A stretch of DNA of 64,000 bases, from assembly GCF_001544795.2 (NCBI RefSeq), contig NZ_FCOI02000019.1:62001-126000 (forward strand), in the 5' to 3' direction. Under the pieces are notes generated by a model, which searched no databases, was not told the DNA's origin, and worked only from the letters and a program-made list of their open reading frames with translations. The first letter of the stretch is position 1. Each line of letters starts with the position of its first letter. The stretch is from Caballeronia temeraria (lineage in GTDB: Bacteria > Pseudomonadota > Gammaproteobacteria > Burkholderiales > Burkholderiaceae). Positions 1 through 9,219 of the stretch are shown piece after piece. A program made the translations under genes and the position numbers.

Positions 1-2382
1 GTCATACCAGAGGTTCTGCGGCCAGAAGTGCACGCTCAGGCCCATGTCGATCAACGTGCGGATCACGCAGAACACCGAGCGCGAGCCCGCATCGCGGTCC
101 GGCTGCGGCACGTAATGATCGACGATCAGAATCGACTTCTTCTTGCCGGTCCGGTCGCGAGCCGCGTGGACGTGCGTGCCATTGTCGAAATGCTCGGCAT
201 CGAGCAACTGCGCATAGCGTTCGCGGATCTTCGCCTGATTCGTGACCTGATAGGCCTTGATTCCGGTGCCGGTATCCGTACCGTGCGAAATCCCTTCATA
301 GTGAATGATCACGGATTCCGGCTGGTAATACATCTTCTTGCCGGTTTCGCGGACCTTGAAAGCGAGATCGACGTCCTCGCAATAGGCAGGCACGAAATGC
401 TCGTCGAATCCGCCGAGTTGTTCGAAGAGCGCGCGCGGCAGCAGCAGCGACGCGCCCGAACAGTAGTCGACTTCCTTCAGATAGTTGTACTCGGGCTTCG
501 ACGGATCGTCGAGACGGCCAAAGTTCCAGCCCGACGCGTCTCTCCACAGAATGCCGCCCGCTTCCTGCAACCGGCCATCCGGATAGACAAGTTTCGAGCC
601 GACCATGCCGCAGTCGGAGCGCGTATCGAAGACGTCGAGCATCGTGTCGAGCCAGCCCGGCGTCACTTCGGTATCGTTGTTCAGGAAGTAGACGTACTCG
701 CCCTTGGCGAAGCTGGCCGCGCGATTGCACGAGCGCACGAAGCCCAGATTCTGCGGATTTTCGATGAACCGCAGCCCGGGAATGGAGCGCATCCGCAGGA
801 TTTCCTGATCGCCAGAGGCATCTTCCGCGACGATCACCTCGATCGACGCTTTCGGCATGTTCTCGGTAATGGAACGCACGCAGCCGAGCGTGTGCGCGAG
901 ATTGCCGTAGGTCGGAATGACGACCGACACTTTCGGTTCCGGGACTTCAGCCAGACGCAAGGTCGAAAGCAGGCCCTCGAAAGCATCCGGCTCGATGGGC
1001 CCGCGCCCGAGCGTATTTTCCAGCGGCTCGCCCTGGCGCTTCCAGGCTTCATAGAAGACGACGCCTTCGAAGAGCGGTCCAGCCGCCTTGAAGACGACAT
1101 GCGCAAGCTTCGTCTTTTGCTGATGACTCAGCGGCAAAGCCTGATAGACCTTGCGGCCCCAGTTGCGGGCGTGCGGACGCAAGGGCTTCAGCAACGGACC
1201 GAACTCGCCGCGTGCGGCGCGCTTGATGGCACGGACCGGTCGCGTAATGGTCCACGACGTCGACGCGTAGATCTCCGTCAGCTTGGACTGCAGCTCGCCG
1301 GCTTGCGCGCGCAGCGCATCGCGTTCCTCGGTGACGTTGCCGTACAGGCGCTCGAGACGATCGCGCTCCTTGACGAGGATGGTGTCGAACTTCTCCTTCA
1401 GGTGGACGAGTTCGTCGCGCGCCGCGATCAGTTCTGCTTTCGCGACGTCGAGGCGCTGCTCGTCCTGCTCGTGTTCGCCCGACAGGCTGTCGAGTCGGGC
1501 GCGCGCGACGTGCAGTTCGCTGTCGAGCGACAGCGCCCAGTTCGTCCGCTCCTCGAATTCGCCCTGCAAGCGGCGAATCTCCTTGTCGCGCGCTACGATT
1601 TCCTCGCTCTGGCGATTCGCCCAGTCGATGATCTCGTAGCGGCGCGCGTAGAGATCGCTGCCTTCCTCGAAGAACACCGACGCGGCCAGACCCGGCGTGT
1701 CGCCTTGCGGCTCCGTGCTGCACACCGCGAGGAAATACATGATGGAGTCGAGTTCCGCCGTGCGCGAATCGAGCGCATCGCCGTTCAGCGTATGCGCGCT
1801 GTAGAACGCGCCAGGGTCGCGTTGCGGAACGATCACCGAACTCGTCGCAATACGCTGCCCGTGATACTTCACGCGCGGAAAGTGCCGCTTGAGCAACTCG
1901 TCGAGCTCCTCGAAGTACAGCTCTTTGACGTGGTATTCGTTATGGTAGTCGCGGTCGTCCGAATACACCTTCTTGTTCGGCGACGACAAGATCAGAAAGC
2001 CGCCGGGCTTCAGCACCCTGCGGATCTCGGAAATCATCTCTTCCTGTTCGTACAGGTGCTCGATGGTTTCGAAGGACACAACCGCGTCGAACTGCGCGTC
2101 CGGGAGCGGCAACTGGCTCGCGCTGCCCGTCATGAACGACAGATTGGCGACGTCCTTGTACGCGGACTGGGCGTGCGCGACGGCTTCCGGCGAGATATCG
2201 ACCCCGGTCACCGAACGCGCACGATGCGCGAGGATCGACGAACCGTATCCTTCGCCGCAGGCCACATCCAGCACATTGAGGCCCGCGATGGCCTGACCGG
2301 CCCACGCGTACCGGTGCCAGTGTTCATAACGGATATCGCCTTCCTCGGTCGGCAGATATCGCTCGCCGGTAAATTCCATCAT
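1..2382 (-). CDS. Methyltransferase / coiled-coil / glycosyltransferase fusion, partial (3' end outside window)
   Basis: The reading frame is open for 794 codons from 2382 to the window edge, so the C-terminus is missing. Residues about 35-200 form a class I SAM methyltransferase (motif I VLDVACGEGYG, then GVDIS). Residues about 250-368 are a charged heptad-rich coiled coil. After an STSW-type linker, a GT2 glycosyltransferase begins near residue 483 (VSVVIPTYGN, acidic motif in FLNNDTEV near 564, CEDVDLAFK near 665). From about residue 760 a second, GT4-like domain appears to begin (ILIVDHYVPQPDRDAGS). ATGATG overlaps the stop of wzt by 4 bases, giving translational coupling; the AAAGGAGAGG just upstream serves as ribosome binding site. 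Its place behind wzm-wzt argues for assembly, and perhaps methyl capping, of the exported glycan. The domain calls are firm; the biological role is inferred. Confidence 0.85.
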   Translation of the reverse strand, partial: MMEFTGERYLPTEEGDIRYEHWHRYAWAGQAIAGLNVLDVACGEGYGSSILAHRARSVTGVDISPEAVAHAQSAYKDVANLSFMTGSASQLPLPDAQFDAVVSFETIEHLYEQEEMISEIRRVLKPGGFLILSSPNKKVYSDDRDYHNEYHVKELYFEELDELLKRHFPRVKYHGQRIATSSVIVPQRDPGAFYSAHTLNGDALDSRTAELDSIMYFLAVCSTEPQGDTPGLAASVFFEEGSDLYARRYEIIDWANRQSEEIVARDKEIRRLQGEFEERTNWALSLDSELHVARARLDSLSGEHEQDEQRLDVAKAELIAARDELVHLKEKFDTILVKERDRLERLYGNVTEERDALRAQAGELQSKLTEIYASTSWTITRPVRAIKRAARGEFGPLLKPLRPHARNWGRKVYQALPLSHQQKTKLAHVVFKAAGPLFEGVVFYEAWKRQGEPLENTLGRGPIEPDAFEGLLSTLRLAEVPEPKVSVVIPTYGNLAHTLGCVRSITENMPKASIEVIVAEDASGDQEILRMRSIPGLRFIENPQNLGFVRSCNRAASFAKGEYVYFLNNDTEVTPGWLDTMLDVFDTRSDCGMVGSKLVYPDGRLQEAGGILWRDASGWNFGRLDDPSKPEYNYLKEVDYCSGASLLLPRALFEQLGGFDEHFVPAYCEDVDLAFKVRETGKKMYYQPESVIIHYEGISHGTDTGTGIKAYQVTNQAKIRERYAQLLDAEHFDNGTHVHAARDRTGKKKSILIVDHYVPQPDRDAGSRSVFCVIRTLIDMGLSVHFWPQNLWYD

Positions 2383-3797
2383 GCGACGGACCTCTCCTTT
2401 TCAACTTTGATACGCAGCATCGGAATCCCGACCAGGCCGTGACGCATCGTGCTGTCGACGGCGCGAAACTGGAGCGCGTCATGTACCCAGTGCTGCTGAG
2501 TGTGTTCCTGCTGCGTCCCGGATGCGACCGCGGCGTCGATCGAATACGCGCCCGCCGGCATGATCGGCATCCGGAACTGAAACTGGGCCCGGAATTCGTC
2601 GTCGGACTGACCTTCGATCGCATCTTCGTAGGTCAGATGCGTATTGTCGCCGAACAGCCGCTGGCCGAGCCGGTCTTTCACGTAGAAGCCGAAGATCAGG
2701 TTCGTGAGCGGCGCGCGCAGGCTCACCCGGATCTCCAGCGTGACGAGATCGGAACCGTGCAGCAGTTGCGCCGGATGACCGTCTTCATCGGTGAGCGTTA
2801 CTTCGACGATCGTCGCGCCGCCCGCGCCGAACGCCGCGTGGTCCGCGGCGGGATCGAACTCGTATACCTGGATCGTGTTCGCTTCTCGCAACTGCGCGAG
2901 GCGCGGGTCGACGACGTCGAGCGCCTTCATCTGGGCGCGGGCGCGCTCCTTTCTCGCAGTCGTGACGGCCACGCCTTGCGCCTTGCGATCCAGGACGTGC
3001 TGTTCGGCGAGGTAGGCCTCGACGACCTCTTTCGCCGGACCATCTTCCCGTATCGAGCCATGATCGAGCCAGACGGCGCGGGAACACAGACTTGTGACGG
3101 CACTCACGTCGTGGCTCACGAACAGCAAGGTTCCGGTCTTCTGGAATTCTCTGAGAAAACGCATGCACTTCTGCGTGAAACGAACATCGCCGACGGACAA
3201 CGCTTCATCGACGACGAGCACTTCCGCATCGACGTGCGCGGCGATCGCAAAGGCGAGCCGCACGTACATGCCGCTTGAATACGTCTTGACCGGCTGCGAA
3301 ACGAACTCTCCGATCTCGGCAAATTCGATGATCGAGTTGTAACGCTCCTTGAGTTGCTGTTCGGTCAGGCCGTACAGCATCCCGCTCAGGAAGACGTTTT
3401 CTTCGCCGGTGAATTCAGGATTGAAGCCCGCGCCGAGTTCGAGCAACGCCGCGACACGGCCGCTACGTTTGACTTCGCCCGTGGTGGGAAACAGGGTTCC
3501 GCAGACAAGTTGCAGAAACGTGGATTTGCCCGAGCCGTTCTGCCCGATGATCGCCACGGTTTCGCCGCGCGAGATCGACAGATCGATATTTCTGAGCGCC
3601 CAGAACTCGCGGAAATATTCTTTCGGCTGACGGCCGAACAGCCGCGCGAGGCGCGGCATCACCATTTGCTTGAGGCGGTCCTGAGGCGCGGCGTAGATTT
3701 CGTAGCGCTTGCCGAGGCCGCTGACCTGCACGGCCGCGCGCACGGAGCTTTCGGCGTACACGTCGACGGCGGTTTCCAGAGCGCGGTCAGAGCACAT
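2379..3797 (-). CDS. wzt: Polysaccharide ABC exporter, ATP-binding subunit with C-terminal glycan-binding domain
   Basis: A 472-residue ATPase that, with Wzm, exports an undecaprenol-linked polysaccharide across the inner membrane. Walker A is GQNGSGKST (about 85-93), the ABC signature is YSSGM, and Walker B is VLVVDEALSVGD. After about residue 280 the protein carries a Wzt_C-type beta-sandwich, seen in GFYVKDRLGQ and FGDNTHL; in characterised O-antigen exporters this domain recognises the modified end of the glycan. The start at 3797 overlaps the end of wzm by 11 bases. The extended length (a bare ATPase is about 250 residues) supports Wzt_C, and the adjacent methyltransferase could supply the cap it reads. 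Confidence 0.92.
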   Translation of the reverse strand: MCSDRALETAVDVYAESSVRAAVQVSGLGKRYEIYAAPQDRLKQMVMPRLARLFGRQPKEYFREFWALRNIDLSISRGETVAIIGQNGSGKSTFLQLVCGTLFPTTGEVKRSGRVAALLELGAGFNPEFTGEENVFLSGMLYGLTEQQLKERYNSIIEFAEIGEFVSQPVKTYSSGMYVRLAFAIAAHVDAEVLVVDEALSVGDVRFTQKCMRFLREFQKTGTLLFVSHDVSAVTSLCSRAVWLDHGSIREDGPAKEVVEAYLAEQHVLDRKAQGVAVTTARKERARAQMKALDVVDPRLAQLREANTIQVYEFDPAADHAAFGAGGATIVEVTLTDEDGHPAQLLHGSDLVTLEIRVSLRAPLTNLIFGFYVKDRLGQRLFGDNTHLTYEDAIEGQSDDEFRAQFQFRMPIMPAGAYSIDAAVASGTQQEHTQQHWVHDALQFRAVDSTMRHGLVGIPMLRIKVEKERSVA

Positions 3798-4611
3798 CGG
3801 CGAACCCCTTGCGTGTCTTCTGGAACCACAACAGGCCGAGCGTGGCGATCGCGTAAGCGACTACACAATAGATCAGCCATCCCTTCCAGTCGACCTGGCC
3901 GCCCCAGATGGCGACCTTACGAAACTCGTCGATAACGAAAGTCAGCGGATTGAGCATGATCACGGGGCGCAGTGCCTGCGGCACGGAGGTCATCGGATAA
4001 AAGACGGGTGCCAGAAACATGAGCAGAGACGAAACGATACCCATCACCTGCCCCAGGTCGCGCATGAAAACGCCGAAGGATGCGAGGAACCAGACGAGGC
4101 CGGCAATGAGCACGAGATAAGGCAGCAGGATCACCGGCACGAAGACGACTGTCCAGGGAATGTGACCCTGCCACAGAAAGATGGCGACGAGCAAAATGAC
4201 GCCCGCGACGAGCATGTGAAAAAGCGCCGTGCCAATGGCAATCCACGGCAGCGTCTCGAGCGGGAAGACGACCTTCTTCACGTAGTTGGGGTTGCCGACC
4301 ACCAGCAGCGGAGCGCGCGTCAGACACTCGGAGATCAGATTGTGCGTGAGGACGCCGACGAACATGACGACCGCGAACTCGACCGGATTCGTGGAATCCG
4401 CACGCCATTTCGACTTGAACACGTAGCCGAAGACGAACGTATAGATCCCGAGCATCAATAAAGGCGTGATGAAGGACCAGAACAGTCCGAGGAACGACCC
4501 CTTGTATCGGCCGGCCACTTCGCGCTTGACGAACTGCACGATCAAATGCCAGTTTTCGGTGAGCGAGTACAGCACTGCGAGCGGATGCCGCAGTCGGTTC
4601 GACGTTGCCAT
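3787..4611 (-). CDS. wzm: Polysaccharide ABC exporter, membrane subunit
   Basis: A 274-residue ABC-2 type permease with about six hydrophobic membrane spans, of the Wzm/RfbD/KpsM family. The N-terminal stretch REVAGRYKGSFLG followed by LFWSFITPLLML is typical of this family. The ATG at 4611 (MATSNRLRH) was chosen over longer in-frame extensions because those run into rfbD and lack family similarity. It lies 14 bases after the rfbD stop and overlaps wzt, so it is part of the rfbBACD-wzm-wzt operon. With Wzt it should form the inner-membrane exporter for the surface polysaccharide. Confidence 0.92.
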   Translation of the reverse strand: MATSNRLRHPLAVLYSLTENWHLIVQFVKREVAGRYKGSFLGLFWSFITPLLMLGIYTFVFGYVFKSKWRADSTNPVEFAVVMFVGVLTHNLISECLTRAPLLVVGNPNYVKKVVFPLETLPWIAIGTALFHMLVAGVILLVAIFLWQGHIPWTVVFVPVILLPYLVLIAGLVWFLASFGVFMRDLGQVMGIVSSLLMFLAPVFYPMTSVPQALRPVIMLNPLTFVIDEFRKVAIWGGQVDWKGWLIYCVVAYAIATLGLLWFQKTRKGFADVL

Positions 4612-4625
4612 AGGTGTTCCAGTAT

Positions 4626-5534
4626 TCAATCCAGCGCGCTCCCGCCCCCAGGCAAATCGTCCATCACGAGCGCAAGCGCCTCGCGCCAATCCATGCGGTG
4701 CAGCCGGAAACGCTCGTCGAACCGGGTATTGTCCAGCACCGAATAGCCCGGCCGCGCCGCCGGCGTCGGAAACTCGCGCGATTCGATCGCCTCGACGCTC
4801 GTCGTCTTGATCGGCAGACGGCCCGCTTCCCGCGCCGCAGAAATGATGGCGCTCGCGAAGCCGTGCCACGTGGTCTGGCCGCTGGCCGTCATATGGAACA
4901 GCCCCGATTCGAACTCGCCGTCGGCCCGCTCGCGCAGCGCCCGCGCGACGACTTGCGCGGTGAGATCGGCGATCATGCGCGCGGATGTCGGCACGCCGGT
5001 CTGATCCGCGACGACACGCAGCGTCTCCCGCTCACATCCGAGGCGCAACATCGTGCGCAGGAAGTTGCGACCGCGCACGCCGTAGACCCAGGTGGTGCGC
5101 AGCGTGAGCCAGTCGCCGCCGGCGGCTTGAATCGCCTGCTCGCCCGCGAGCTTGGTCCTGCCGTATGCGTTGAGCGGCGCGACTTCGCCGCTTTCGCGAT
5201 ACGGCTCGGCCGACTTGCCGTCGAACACGTAATCCGTGGAGTAATGCAGCAGCAGGGCGTTCTGCTTGCGCGCGGCCGATGCCAGTTCACCCACGGCCTC
5301 GGCATTGACGCGCTGCGCGAGCGCTTCTTCCTTCTCCGCATTGTCGACGGCGGTATAAGCCGCCGCGTTCACGATGACATGAGGCTGCACCGATGCGACG
5401 AGCGGCGCCAGCGTCTCGGGCCTCGACAGGTCCGCACCGTCGCGACCGAAAGCCACGACCTCGCCCAGCGGCGCCAGCGCGCGGCACAGTTCCCATCCCA
5501 CCTGACCATTGCGGCCGGTTAGCAGAATCCTCAC
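4626..5534 (-). CDS. rfbD: dTDP-4-dehydrorhamnose reductase
   Basis: Reduces dTDP-4-dehydro-L-rhamnose to dTDP-L-rhamnose, the last step of rhamnose donor synthesis. The 302-residue protein opens with the Rossmann motif ILLTGRNGQVG; it has the STDYVFDG strand and the SDR catalytic YGRTK. The start is a GTG at 5534 whose GTGA overlaps the rfbC stop. A longer ATG-started frame begins inside rfbC and adds 35 residues unlike the family, so it was rejected. Third-but-one gene before the exporter in the operon rfbB-rfbA-rfbC-rfbD-wzm-wzt. Confidence 0.95.
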   Translation of the reverse strand: MRILLTGRNGQVGWELCRALAPLGEVVAFGRDGADLSRPETLAPLVASVQPHVIVNAAAYTAVDNAEKEEALAQRVNAEAVGELASAARKQNALLLHYSTDYVFDGKSAEPYRESGEVAPLNAYGRTKLAGEQAIQAAGGDWLTLRTTWVYGVRGRNFLRTMLRLGCERETLRVVADQTGVPTSARMIADLTAQVVARALRERADGEFESGLFHMTASGQTTWHGFASAIISAAREAGRLPIKTTSVEAIESREFPTPAARPGYSVLDNTRFDERFRLHRMDWREALALVMDDLPGGGSALD

Positions 5535-6082
5535 GCGAACACCTCGCAATCGGCAAGAAGGAGACCGGCGGCGTCCTTGGCCGCGATCTGCGGCGCACCC
5601 TCGACCGGCCAATTGATACCGACCGCCGGATCGTTCCACAACAGGCTGCGTTCGAACTCCGGGAACCAGTAATCGGTCGTCTTGTAGAGAAATTCCGCGC
5701 TATCGGACGTGACGTAGAACCCGTGCGCGAAGCCCGGCGGCACCCACAACTGCCGATGATTCTCCGCCGACAGGATCACGCCGACCCACTTGCCGAAGTT
5801 CGGCGAACTCTTGCGGATGTCCACGGCAACGTCGAACACTTCGCCTTCCACCACGCGCACGAGCTTGCCCTGCGCGTGCTGAATCTGATAGTGCAGCCCG
5901 CGCAGCACGCCTTTCGCGGAGCGCGAATGATTGTCCTGCACGAATTCCACGCCGCTCTCGACTTGCTCGGCAAACTCGCGAGCGTTGAAGCTTTCGTAAA
6001 AGAATCCGCGCGCATCACCGAACACCTTCGGCTCGATGATCTTGACTTCGGGCAGCGCCGTTGCAGTTACTTGGATGGCCAT
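5531..6082 (-). CDS. rfbC: dTDP-4-dehydrorhamnose 3,5-epimerase
   Basis: Epimerises dTDP-4-keto-6-deoxyglucose at C3 and C5. The 183-residue length is standard for RfbC. Visible landmarks are DARGFFYESFN, the QDNHSRS loop, the catalytic-histidine segment LRGLHYQ, and PPGFAHGFYV in the cupin core. The ATG at 6082 overlaps the end of rfbA by 16 bases; an upstream in-frame extension into rfbA was rejected. Cytosolic enzyme in the rhamnose operon. Confidence 0.96.
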   Translation of the reverse strand: MAIQVTATALPEVKIIEPKVFGDARGFFYESFNAREFAEQVESGVEFVQDNHSRSAKGVLRGLHYQIQHAQGKLVRVVEGEVFDVAVDIRKSSPNFGKWVGVILSAENHRQLWVPPGFAHGFYVTSDSAEFLYKTTDYWFPEFERSLLWNDPAVGINWPVEGAPQIAAKDAAGLLLADCEVFA

Positions 6083-6960
6083 GCGACTTGGTCCTTCGGA
6101 AGATTGAGCAGATATTGACCGTAGGCGTTCTTGGAGAGCGGCTTCGCCAGCTCGAGCAGTTGCTCCTCGCCGATCCACTTCTTGCGATACGCGATTTCCT
6201 CGGGACACGCCACCACCAATCCCTGGCGCTTCTGCAATGTCGCGATGAACGTGGCCGCGTCGATCAGCGAATCGTGCGTGCCCGTGTCGAGCCACGCATA
6301 GCCGCGTCCCATGATTTCCACGTCAAGCTGCTTCTGAGCGAGATAGCGCGAGTTGACCTCGGTGATTTCGAGCTCGCCGCGCGCGGACGGCTTGATGTCC
6401 GCGGCGATGTCGCACACCTGGTTGTCGTAGAAATAGAGGCCCGTCACCGCGTAGTTCGAACGCGGCTTCGCGGGCTTCTCTTCGATCGACAGCGCGCGGA
6501 ACTGCTGGTCGAATTCGACCACGCCGTAACGCTCCGGATCGTGCACGTGATACGCGAACACGGTTGCGCCGTCGGTGCGGGCATTGGCAGCGTCGAGTTG
6601 CTTCGCGAGATCGTGTCCGTAGAAGATGTTGTCGCCGAGAATCAGCGCCGACGGATCGTTCCCGACGAACTCCCGCCCGATGATGAACGCCTGCGCGAGC
6701 CCGTCCGGCGACGGCTGCACTGCGTACTGAATATTCATGCCCCACTGGCTGCCGTCGCCGAGCATCGACTCGAAGCGCGGCGTATCCTGCGGCGTCGAGA
6801 TGACGAGCACGTCACGAATGCCCGCGATCATCAGCGTCGAGAGCGGGTAGTAGATCATCGGCTTGTCGTAGACAGGCAGCAGTTGCTTCGACACTGCATG
6901 CGTGATCGGGTAAAGCCGGGTGCCGGAACCGCCGGCCAGAATGATGCCTTTGCGCGCCAT
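6067..6960 (-). CDS. rfbA: Glucose-1-phosphate thymidylyltransferase
   Basis: Makes dTDP-glucose from dTTP and glucose-1-phosphate, the committed and usually dTDP-rhamnose-inhibited step. The 297-residue protein begins MARKGIILAGGSGTRLYP, the nucleotidyltransferase signature, and carries KQLLPVYDKPMIYYPLS and LILGDNIFYG. The ATG at 6960 is set by this conserved N-terminus; the long upstream extension lies within rfbB and is not conserved. It lies 10 bases after the rfbB stop. Confidence 0.96.
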   Translation of the reverse strand: MARKGIILAGGSGTRLYPITHAVSKQLLPVYDKPMIYYPLSTLMIAGIRDVLVISTPQDTPRFESMLGDGSQWGMNIQYAVQPSPDGLAQAFIIGREFVGNDPSALILGDNIFYGHDLAKQLDAANARTDGATVFAYHVHDPERYGVVEFDQQFRALSIEEKPAKPRSNYAVTGLYFYDNQVCDIAADIKPSARGELEITEVNSRYLAQKQLDVEIMGRGYAWLDTGTHDSLIDAATFIATLQKRQGLVVACPEEIAYRKKWIGEEQLLELAKPLSKNAYGQYLLNLPKDQVAWPSK

Positions 6961-6970
6961 GCTCAACCCC

Positions 6971-8032
6971 TTACGCGCGCTGCGCGTAGTTCGTCTCGAC
7001 CCATTTCCGATAGTCGCCGGAAGCCACTTCGTCGGCCCACGCCTGATTGTCCAGATACCACTGAACCGTCTTCGCGAGACCCGTCTCGAACGTCTCCGCC
7101 GGTTTCCAGCCGAGTTCGCGCTCGAGTTTGCGCGCATCGATGGCATAGCGGCGGTCGTGGCCCGGCCGGTCCTTTACGTAGGTAATCTGATCGCGATAGG
7201 AACCACTCGACTTCGGCTTCGCGCGGTCGAGCAGATCGCACAGCGTGTGCACGACCTCGAGGTTCTTCTTCTCGTTCCAGCCGCCGACGTTGTAGGTCTC
7301 GCCGGGCACGCCGCGCGCGAGCACTTCGCGGATCGCCGAACAGTGATCACCGACGTACAACCAGTCGCGCACATTCTGGCCATCGCCATAAACCGGCAGC
7401 GGCTTGCCGCCGAGCGCGTTGGCGATCATCAGCGGAATCAGCTTCTCAGGGAACTGGTACGGACCGTAATTGTTCGAGCAATTGGTCGTCAGCACCGGCA
7501 GGCCGTACGTGTGGTGGTAGGCGCGCACGAGGTGATCGGAGCCGGCCTTGGTCGCCGAATACGGGCTGTTCGGTGCGTAGGGCGTGGTCTCGGAGAATTG
7601 CGGATCGGTGGCGGACAGCGATCCGTACACTTCGTCCGTCGATACGTGCAGGAAGCGGAACGCCTGCTTCTCGTCTTCGGGCAGCTTGCCCCAGTACATC
7701 CGCGCGGCTTCGAGCAGCGTGAAGGTGCCGACCACGTTCGTCTGAACAAAGTCCGCCGGGCCGTGGATCGAGCGGTCGACGTGGCTCTCGGCCGCGAAAT
7801 GCAGAATGGCGCGCGGCTTGTGCTGGTCGAGCAGCGCATCGATGGCTGCGCGATCGCAAATATCCGCACGCGCGAACACGTGGCGGGCGTCGTCCTTGAG
7901 CGACTTCAGTGTGCCCAGATTGCCCGCGTACGTGAGCTTGTCGACGTTCAGCACGGGTTCGTCCGAACCCTCGAGCCAATCCAGAACAAAATTGGCGCCG
8001 ATGAAACCAGCGCCGCCCGTCACGAGAATCAT
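6971..8032 (-). CDS. rfbB: dTDP-glucose 4,6-dehydratase
   Basis: NAD-dependent dehydratase giving dTDP-4-keto-6-deoxyglucose. The 353-residue protein opens with MILVTGGAGFIGANF (NAD-binding), contains HVSTDEVYGSL with the catalytic Asp-Glu pair, and the SDR motif YSATK. It is the first gene of the minus-strand polysaccharide operon. A GAGGG sequence stands 4-8 bases upstream of the ATG at 8032. Its promoter must lie in the AT-rich gap to apaH. Confidence 0.96.
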   Translation of the reverse strand: MILVTGGAGFIGANFVLDWLEGSDEPVLNVDKLTYAGNLGTLKSLKDDARHVFARADICDRAAIDALLDQHKPRAILHFAAESHVDRSIHGPADFVQTNVVGTFTLLEAARMYWGKLPEDEKQAFRFLHVSTDEVYGSLSATDPQFSETTPYAPNSPYSATKAGSDHLVRAYHHTYGLPVLTTNCSNNYGPYQFPEKLIPLMIANALGGKPLPVYGDGQNVRDWLYVGDHCSAIREVLARGVPGETYNVGGWNEKKNLEVVHTLCDLLDRAKPKSSGSYRDQITYVKDRPGHDRRYAIDARKLERELGWKPAETFETGLAKTVQWYLDNQAWADEVASGDYRKWVETNYAQRA

Positions 8033-8364
8033 ACATGGCCCTCTAAATCGCCTTCAGTTGACTTATTAAGCCGAATGAAAGCTCGAATATGTAAAAAAAT
8101 TGCGCCCGCCGCGGAATTTCATGACGAATCGGAATCCGTGACCGATTTCGTTCGACCCCGCCGAAGGCAAGTCAACCGTCAATTATAAAGCCAGGCCGTA
8201 CGAAAACTACACGGATAACAACTTGATACAGCTGACGTTTTATGGATGCACGCAGTCCAACGCCGAACGGCGTGAGCGACATGAACGGACAGTATTCCGT
8301 TGCTATTCCATAATATTCGTTCATCCGAAATTTTCTTCTTCGACGCCTGAGAACAAGCCTTTCA
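8033..8364. promoter_or_regulatory. Intergenic region between rfbB and apaH (divergent)
   Basis: A 332-base gap between divergent genes, distinctly AT-rich at 8055-8100 and 8300-8345 compared with its surroundings. It must carry the promoter of the rfb-wzm-wzt operon on the minus strand and that of apaH on the plus strand. A possible minus-strand -35 is TTTACA near 8090, but no convincing -10 stands at the right distance. I see no gene in it. Confidence 0.5.
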
Positions 8365-9219
8365 ATGACCGACGCCCTGCCCCCCAGCATCGACGCCACC
8401 CTCGCCCCGCTCGTCTTCGGCGATCTCCAGGGCTGCTGCGACCCCTTCCAGCGTCTGCTCAGGAAAGCCGCGCCCGGGCCCGGCACGCCGCTCTGGTTCG
8501 CGGGCGACCTCATCAACCGGGGCCCGAAATCGTTGGAGACGCTGCGCGAGATCATCGCGCTCGGCTCGCGCGCGACCGTCGTGCTCGGCAATCACGATCT
8601 GAATCTGCTGTCCGTCGCCGCCGGGCTGCGCAAGCCAAAAAAAGGCGACACGCTCGATGACATCCTCGCCGCGCCCGACGCCGCCGATCTCATCGAATGG
8701 GTGCGCCACAAGCCCGTCGCGCACTTCGAGAACGACGTGCTGATGGTCCACGCGGGCGTGCTGCCGCAATGGGACGCGACGATGACGATGGAGCTCGCCC
8801 ACGAACTCGAATGCGCGTTGCGTGCCCCGAACTGGAAGGAAACACTGGCGTCGCTCTACGGCAACGAGCCGCATCGCTGGGACGATTCACTGAAAGGCGC
8901 GGAGCGTCTGCGCGTGATCTACAACGCGCTGTCGCGCATCCGTTTCTGCACGTCCGATGGCGCGATGGAATTCGCCAACAACGGCGGCCCCGATGCCGCG
9001 CCGCCCGGCTACATACCGTGGTTCGACGTGCCGGACCGCCGCACGCGTGACGTGACGATCGTCTTCGGCCACTGGGCCGCGCTCGGCCTCATGATCCGCG
9101 ACAACGTGCTGTGTCTCGATTCGGGCTGCGTGTGGGGCAACAAGCTGTCGGCGGTGCGTATGACGGCCGATCCCGCGCAGCGCGTGATCACGCAGGTGAG
9201 TTGCGCGATGAAGAAGTGA
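8365..9219 (+). CDS. apaH: Bis(5'-nucleosyl)-tetraphosphatase, symmetrical
   Basis: Hydrolyses Ap4A to two ADP, clearing this stress dinucleotide. The 284-residue calcineurin-like phosphoesterase shows the metal-ligand motifs GDLQGC, GDLINRGPKS and GNHDLNLL in order, then HAGVLPQWD and GHWAALG. The last 32 bases overlap, tail to tail, the end of the plsC-like gene. The start at 8365 has only a weak ribosome binding site. Confidence 0.95.
   Translation: MTDALPPSIDATLAPLVFGDLQGCCDPFQRLLRKAAPGPGTPLWFAGDLINRGPKSLETLREIIALGSRATVVLGNHDLNLLSVAAGLRKPKKGDTLDDILAAPDAADLIEWVRHKPVAHFENDVLMVHAGVLPQWDATMTMELAHELECALRAPNWKETLASLYGNEPHRWDDSLKGAERLRVIYNALSRIRFCTSDGAMEFANNGGPDAAPPGYIPWFDVPDRRTRDVTIVFGHWAALGLMIRDNVLCLDSGCVWGNKLSAVRMTADPAQRVITQVSCAMKK

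Noticed and set aside
28..2442. Plus-strand open frame of 804 codons
   Set aside because: It is antisense to the methyltransferase/glycosyltransferase gene. Its Arg-rich sequence matches no family, and the minus strand has clear domains.
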